In this document: one piece after another, positions 59,746 through 64,000 of the stretch
How positions within the stretch are numbered: the first letter of the stretch is position 1
Layout: each line of letters begins with the position of its first letter
Assembly: GCA_025357635.1 (NCBI GenBank)
Contig: JANXOV010000142.1
Location: 57,792 to 121,791, forward strand
Reading direction: 5' to 3'
Origin: Pseudomonadota bacterium
Lineage (GTDB): Bacteria > Pseudomonadota > Gammaproteobacteria > Steroidobacterales > Steroidobacteraceae
Length of the DNA stretch: 64,000 nt
Position numbers and translations under genes: made by a program
Notes under the pieces: generated by a model
Seen by the model: the letters and a program-made list of their open reading frames with translations, nothing else
Told to the model about the DNA's origin: nothing
The model's database searches: none

Positions 59746-60770
59746 ACGTTCTGCTGAGCCTTGATCCATTGCATGTACGCCTGCAGCGCCTCGCGTACGG
59801 GGCGAGGTGTCCAGCCGGTTTCTGCCGTGATGCGGGAGATATCGTAGGCGCCCCACATGCCATCGCGCAGGCTCGCATCCTGCAGAATATCGGCGTCCGC
59901 GTCGCCAACGATTTGTGCGTGAAAACCCGGCGCCATCTGCGCCGCCCATTCCACCAGCTGGGCAATCGTCGTGACGCAACCTTGAGCGACATTGTACGTG
60001 CTGTAGTGCAGCGTCGGCGCGCGAAGCAGAGACACAATGGCGCGCGCCACGTCTTCGACGTGAACGTAATCACCCACCGCCGTGAGCGTGTTCACGCGGG
60101 CGCAGGTCACGCCCTCCACGGCCATATGTGCGATCCGATTCGGCACATGGCGATGGTTGCGGCTGGCCGTCACGCGATCCATGGTTCCATACACCGAAGA
60201 AGGGCGTATCGAGGCGGTTGAGAGTCCGAACAGATCGCCATAGCGTTCGGTGATCAACTCGGAGGCCAGCTTGGAAATGCCGTACAGACGGCGCGGCATG
60301 ACGTAGCCGTCTTCGGGTAACGGCTCCCCCGGACGGTCGGGCCCGTGATGCTTGTACACGGCACCGGAACTGACGTAGAGGAATCGCGGTGGCCGCGACT
60401 GGCTGCGCACCCAGTCCAGAACCGCGACCGTTCCCATGACATTGACGTCGATGATGCGGCCGGGATTCTCGGCTTCCGGTTCGCTGCGCGCTGCGGCTGC
60501 CGACCCCCGGGAAATCGGCGTCACCGTCGCGCCGTGTACGACATGCCGGATATCCTCGCCGCTGAGCGACGCGCGCCACTGTTCTGCTTGCGTGACGTCT
60601 GCAGTTACGACCTTCATGCGGTCCGATACGCTCGCAAAATATCGCTTTGCGGCTGCGTCCAACGGCGCAGCGTCCAGCACCACGACGCGCTCGTCGGGAT
60701 TGGCTTCCAGCCACTGGCGCGCGAGCACGCTCATGACAAAGCCCGTCGCACCAGTGACCAGCAGTGTCAT
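59742..60770 (-). CDS. NAD-dependent epimerase/dehydratase
   Basis: A 342-residue extended SDR. The Rossmann motif is VTGATGFVMSVLA (a variant of GxxGxxG), the catalytic Ser/Tyr/Lys are in YVSSGAVYKHHG and RLYGISKLASE, and SIRPSSVYG is the substrate-binding segment. It resembles UDP-glucose-4-epimerase-like or D-erythronate-dehydrogenase-type proteins in catabolic clusters. The gene overlaps its neighbours on both sides by four bases, so it is translated with them. Confidence 0.88.
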   Translation of the reverse strand: MTLLVTGATGFVMSVLARQWLEANPDERVVVLDAAPLDAAAKRYFASVSDRMKVVTADVTQAEQWRASLSGEDIRHVVHGATVTPISRGSAAAARSEPEAENPGRIIDVNVMGTVAVLDWVRSQSRPPRFLYVSSGAVYKHHGPDRPGEPLPEDGYVMPRRLYGISKLASELITERYGDLFGLSTASIRPSSVYGTMDRVTASRNHRHVPNRIAHMAVEGVTCARVNTLTAVGDYVHVEDVARAIVSLLRAPTLHYSTYNVAQGCVTTIAQLVEWAAQMAPGFHAQIVGDADADILQDASLRDGMWGAYDISRITAETGWTPRPVREALQAYMQWIKAQQNV

Positions 60771-62011
60771 GGCAGCGGGAAGTTCAGCAGCAGGCCGAGC
60801 AAGGCGCGCGCTGCCGTGTCGAAGTCATCCAAGCTCATGGCTTCATCGGGATTGTGGCTGCCATTTTCATTGCGTACGAAGATCATACCCGTTGGAATGC
60901 CCATTTTCGCGAACACGGCAGCGTCATGGCCGGCGCCGCTGGGCATCTCGAACGGCGTTTGCAATTGCGCGCGAAAGCCGGCGCGCAGCCGTTCATCCAT
61001 GACGGCCGGCGGCGAATCGCTGGTCGCGCCCAGCTTGAAGCTGACGCGGAAGGTTGCGGCGATGCGTGCCGCGGCGCGGCGTGCTTCCTCAGCAACCGCA
61101 TCCATGATTTCCTGCGACACGCTGCGGATGTCGATGACGAAATGCGTTTCGCCGGCAATCTTGCTCGGCGCGTGAAATGCGGCGTCGGTATACAGCTCCC
61201 CGAAGGTGATCGTCAGATCGGCGCCTTGTTGTTCGTATTGCTGCCAGAGCGTCTCCAAATGGTGCAACAAGGCTACCGTTGCCGCGACCGCATCGTGCCG
61301 TTGCGGCCGATTGACGGCACCGGAGTGCGCGTATTGGCCGATGCAGCGGGCATTGCGGAAACGCTTGCAGCCGCGGATGCCGGTGACCACTGCCGCGGGC
61401 AGCGCTTGCGCCACCAGCGTCGGGCCTTGTTCGATATGCAACTCGAGGTAGGCGCGGATGCGCGAGGGATCGAGCAGCGCTCGTCCCTCGCGGATGGGAC
61501 TCGGATCGAAGCCGCGTTCCAGCAAGGTTGCCTCGAGGCTCCGCCCGTTGTCCGAGCGGGTAATCGCGAGGCAGGCCGGATCCAGCAACCCGAAGGCGCC
61601 GCCGCTGCCCAGATAGGAAACATTGAACCAGGAGGATTCTTCGGCGCGAATGGCCATCACCGTGACATCGCAGTCCAACTGCTTTCCGGCACTCTTCAGT
61701 GCCGACAATATGCACACGCCGGCCACCACCCCGGCTGCGCCGTCGAAGTTGCCGCTTTGCGGTGAGCTGTCCAGGTGCGAACCGATGATGATGCGCGGCA
61801 GGCGCCGGTCGCGGCCGGGCAGCGTCATCATCAGATTGCCGATGGCATCGACGGAAATCTCCAGCCTGAGAGTCTGGGCGGTCGCGCGCATGATATCGTG
61901 CGCCGCTTGTTCGCCGTCACCGAAGCTGTCGCGCACGATGCCGCGTCCCTGCCGCGTGGCACGGTCGAGCGTATCGAAAAGCGTCTCCGCCAGCTTGATA
62001 TCGGGTTGCAT
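60767..62011 (-). CDS. M20-family amidase (AllC / carbamoylase type)
   Basis: A 414-residue zinc amidohydrolase. Metal ligands are visible in GSHLDSSPQSGNFDGAAGV (His and Asp), MAIRAEESSWFN (the Glu pair), and GAGHDAAVF (last His). YLELHIEQGP is the hallmark of the allantoate amidohydrolase/N-carbamoyl-amino-acid hydrolase family. It releases ammonia or CO2 from a ureido or N-carbamoyl compound. It heads the minus-strand arm (epimerase, PuuE-like, aldo/keto reductase) and is divergent from the SDR gene with 49 bases between starts. Confidence 0.9.
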   Translation of the reverse strand: MQPDIKLAETLFDTLDRATRQGRGIVRDSFGDGEQAAHDIMRATAQTLRLEISVDAIGNLMMTLPGRDRRLPRIIIGSHLDSSPQSGNFDGAAGVVAGVCILSALKSAGKQLDCDVTVMAIRAEESSWFNVSYLGSGGAFGLLDPACLAITRSDNGRSLEATLLERGFDPSPIREGRALLDPSRIRAYLELHIEQGPTLVAQALPAAVVTGIRGCKRFRNARCIGQYAHSGAVNRPQRHDAVAATVALLHHLETLWQQYEQQGADLTITFGELYTDAAFHAPSKIAGETHFVIDIRSVSQEIMDAVAEEARRAAARIAATFRVSFKLGATSDSPPAVMDERLRAGFRAQLQTPFEMPSGAGHDAAVFAKMGIPTGMIFVRNENGSHNPDEAMSLDDFDTAARALLGLLLNFPLP

Positions 62012-62060
62012 GGGTGTCAGGCGCGTAGTGTAACCTTCGCTTAAAGCCAGGATCGACGTG

Positions 62061-62837
62061 ATGTCCAATTTACTTGCGGGAAAGATTGCCATCGTCACCG
62101 GCGCAAGTTCCGGCATCGGCCGCGCGATCGCCACCAGCTTCGCTGCCGAAGGCGCCACGGTGGTCATCGCCGATATCGTGGCCGAGCCCATCGAAGGCGG
62201 CGAATCCACGCTAGACCTGATCCGCAAGAACGGCGGCACGGCGGCGTTCGACAAGACCGACGTGGGTCGATGGGAGGACATCGATCGATTGGTCGGCACA
62301 ACGGTGCAGCGCCACGGCCGCCTGGACGTTATGGTGAACAATGCGGCGATCTTTTCTGGCACGCCGCTTCTGGAGACCACGCTGGCGCAATGGGAACAGG
62401 TGATGTTGGTCAATCTGACCGGCATGTTTCATGGCTGCAAACGCGCGGTGCAGCAGATGGTGACCCAGGAACCGCGCAACGAAGTGCGCGGGCGGCTCAT
62501 CAATCTGGGCTCACAGCAGGGCATCGTGACCGCGCCGCACGATACGCCGTACGGCGTGAGCAAGGCGGGCGCGATCTATCTGACCAAACAGATCGCCGTC
62601 GACTACGCGCAGGATCTGATCGTGTGCAATTGCATCTCCCCGGGCAAGATCGTCACAGGACAACCGGGCTCACCGTCGGATCCGGCGCGCCTGGAAAATG
62701 CCATGCGACGCACGCCGTGGCCGCGACTCGGGCGTCCGCAGGACATCGCCAATGCCGCGGTGTTTCTGGCCAGCGACCGGGCTACCTACATCACGGGTTC
62801 CAATCTCGTCGTCGATGGCGGTTGGCTGGCGCGATAG
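62061..62837 (+). CDS. short-chain dehydrogenase/reductase
   Basis: A 258-residue classical SDR: TGASSGIGRA cofactor motif, NNAAIF, catalytic Ser in LINLGSQQG, Tyr-x3-Lys in YGVSKAG. It is an NAD(P)-dependent alcohol/ketone or sugar dehydrogenase of the FabG/glucose-dehydrogenase type; the substrate is not evident. The ATG at 62061 was chosen; GTG 62058 also stands in frame directly upstream. It converges with the SMP-30 gene at a distance of 11 bases. Confidence 0.92.
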   Translation: MSNLLAGKIAIVTGASSGIGRAIATSFAAEGATVVIADIVAEPIEGGESTLDLIRKNGGTAAFDKTDVGRWEDIDRLVGTTVQRHGRLDVMVNNAAIFSGTPLLETTLAQWEQVMLVNLTGMFHGCKRAVQQMVTQEPRNEVRGRLINLGSQQGIVTAPHDTPYGVSKAGAIYLTKQIAVDYAQDLIVCNCISPGKIVTGQPGSPSDPARLENAMRRTPWPRLGRPQDIANAAVFLASDRATYITGSNLVVDGGWLAR

Positions 62838-62848
62838 CGCCCGCGTCA

Positions 62849-63775
62849 TCAGCGATTGGGAATCGAGTAGATCTTGCCGCGATAGGGCGGCTTGTCGAAT
62901 TGATCCAACGCCGTGACGTACAGGGTCTTCTCATCCGGGCTGAACGCGAAGTTCGGCACCTGCACCGACGGCAGCGTTATCTGCCGCAGCAATTTGCCCG
63001 CAGCGTCGATGACAAAAATTACCCCGGCATAGGGCACCTTGTAGTCACGCGCGCTTTGGCCGATGTAAATCTCGCCGCGTGAATCGATCTTCACGCCGTC
63101 GGGCCAGATGTGAACCTTGTGGTGCGCCAGATCATCCAGACTCACGACGATGCGCCGGTCGGACAGCGACGCGTCCGCGCCGATTTTGAATTTCAACAGG
63201 CGGTTTTCGTCGGTCTCTACCACGTACAGGATCGCGCCGTCCTTGGAGACCGCGAGCCCGTTGGCGTTGTGCACGTCATCTGCCTTCAGACTGATCGTGC
63301 CGTCGGCAGCGATGTAGAACACCTTGCCGTCGATGGCGTCCCCATGACTGCCCGAGGTGCTGAAGTAAACGCCGCCCCGTTGATCGAGCGCGAAATCGTT
63401 GGGTCCGACAAACGGGCGACCGTCCTTGTCGTGACTGTAGGGCGCAAGAAGTTTCCCATCTGCTGCGATCCGGCCGACCGTGCCGCTGTCGTAGCAGGTG
63501 GTGAGGAACTCCCCGCGTGCCGTGGGAATCACGGCGGATTGACCGCAGCCTTTTTCGGACGAGAACACGGCGTTCTTCTTCCCATCCCAGGTCGTTATCT
63601 GGTTGCGGCCATATTCCACGTAGTACAGCTTGCCCTGATGCCAGACCGGACCTTCGGGGTAGGACGCATCCGCGTTGAGCACCCGGATGTCGTTCTGCGC
63701 AACGCAGGGCAGGACGGTAGCGCACGAGAGAACGCACGCCAGGCTCGTCAGTCGCAAGATAGCGCGCGTTATCAT
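62849..63775 (-). CDS. SMP-30/gluconolactonase-family protein, exported
   Basis: A 308-residue six-bladed beta-propeller with a signal peptide (LACVLSCATVLPCVAQ), so periplasmic. Calcium/metal ligand positions are visible: Glu in LYYVEYGRNQ, Asn in GPNDFALDQRGGVYF and Asn in ANGLAVSKDG. The family opens sugar-acid or aromatic lactones. The start ATG overlaps the stop of the MFS gene upstream (TGATG), so lactonase and transporter are produced together. Confidence 0.9.
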   Translation of the reverse strand: MITRAILRLTSLACVLSCATVLPCVAQNDIRVLNADASYPEGPVWHQGKLYYVEYGRNQITTWDGKKNAVFSSEKGCGQSAVIPTARGEFLTTCYDSGTVGRIAADGKLLAPYSHDKDGRPFVGPNDFALDQRGGVYFSTSGSHGDAIDGKVFYIAADGTISLKADDVHNANGLAVSKDGAILYVVETDENRLLKFKIGADASLSDRRIVVSLDDLAHHKVHIWPDGVKIDSRGEIYIGQSARDYKVPYAGVIFVIDAAGKLLRQITLPSVQVPNFAFSPDEKTLYVTALDQFDKPPYRGKIYSIPNR

Positions 63776-64000
63776 CAGGCAGGCTTTCCTGATACATCGA
63801 AAGTCGTGACATAGCCGACGGCGCGAGCCTGGTCGGCGACGATGGTTTTGCTGGCCATGCAGAAATGATACACGGCCCAGATTCCGGTGGGCGCGAGCAC
63901 CAGCAAGGCCATGCGTAGTGAATTCGCATCGGGGCCGCCCGGACCGGCAAACCAGTCGCTTAACAAACCTACGCCTTGCGGCGCGATGATCAGGTTGAAC
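63775..64000 (-). CDS. MFS transporter, C-terminal end (partial)
   Basis: The last 75 codons of a gene that enters from the right edge on the minus strand. The sequence FNLIIAPQGVGLLSDWFAG, then LRMALLVLAPTGIWAVYHFC, is the loop and final helix of a major-facilitator transporter of the ACS/hexuronate or galactonate-like type. The remaining helices are outside the window. Next to an SMP-30 lactonase it probably imports a sugar acid or similar anion (inference). Confidence 0.75.
   Translation of the reverse strand, partial: FNLIIAPQGVGLLSDWFAGPGGPDANSLRMALLVLAPTGIWAVYHFCMASKTIVADQARAVGYVTTFDVSGKPA

Noticed and set aside
59746..59979. An N-terminal extension of the PuuE-like protein.
   Set aside because: The residues come from antisense reading of the epimerase end; MKDSRPYPRDLIGYG is the normal family start.

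Overview
The window is high-GC, densely packed bacterial chromosome. The gene families present point to a gammaproteobacterium: biosynthetic IlvA with a double regulatory domain, HrpB helicase, a PA0069-type radical SAM protein under a LexA box, DsbD, DUF1475 and DUF2062 proteins, and TonB-dependent uptake. A Steroidobacter/Nevskia/Xanthomonad-like lineage would fit, but that is an inference; the sequence holds no rRNA or other decisive marker. The window contains one tRNA, no rRNA and no CRISPR array.

Layout. (1) 1-15634 is mostly housekeeping: a truncated DsbD-family gene, a Bcr/CflA-type exporter, ilvA, a TPR receptor-like Ser/Thr kinase, a hydrolase preceded by a tiny lysine-rich ORF, then a tight run (PGPGW membrane protein, MFS, CDF metal exporter, 2OG-Fe(II) oxygenase), an M28 peptidase, a lipoprotein and an SOS-boxed radical SAM gene. 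(2) 15697-28594 is a 12.9-kb, 11-gene, end-to-end operon that matches no system I can name: four lipoproteins, an atypical membrane kinase, an FHA-like/PEGA/SUMF1 fusion, a secreted Pro/Ala-rich peptide, an ExbB/TolQ/MotA-like channel, a possible ASKHA-FHA protein and two vWA proteins with near-identical membrane anchors. It is the strongest candidate in the window for an undescribed system: a cell-envelope machine with an ion-channel module, FHA/kinase signalling and MIDAS adhesion-type domains. A MOSC gene follows it with a 1-base overlap.

(3) 29431-39963 is a long minus-strand run: TPR protein, gamma-glutamyltranspeptidase, a TPR protein with a TonB-C-like tail, a Cfa-like methyltransferase, DUF2062, DUF1475, a double VanZ protein and HrpB. 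(4) A CAT-anticodon tRNA at 40317-40393 is followed at once by a tyrosine integrase and a small decaying mobilizable island (about 40394-47020): a HigBA-like toxin-antitoxin pair whose toxin is frameshifted, MobA/MobC-like mobilization genes, an AAA_14/DUF4143 ATPase, a broken winged-helix remnant, a MazG-like pyrophosphohydrolase, and a chimeric ORF whose C-terminal part comes from an Asp-box protein and probably marks the right-hand scar.

(5) 47358-64000 is a catabolic/uptake region organised around a TetR regulator and a TonB-dependent receptor. The minus-strand arm carries class II aldolase, aldehyde dehydrogenase and TetR. The plus-strand arm carries the receptor, a c4-like dihaem cytochrome, a MauG-like dihaem peroxidase, a beta-helix/cytochrome c fusion and a ThDP enzyme. 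Further on come an aldo/keto reductase, a PuuE-like deacetylase-fold amidohydrolase, an NAD-dependent epimerase, an AllC-like amidase, an SDR, an SMP-30 lactonase and the end of an MFS transporter. The enzymes suggest stepwise oxidation and hydrolysis of an imported organic substrate, which I cannot identify from sequence alone.
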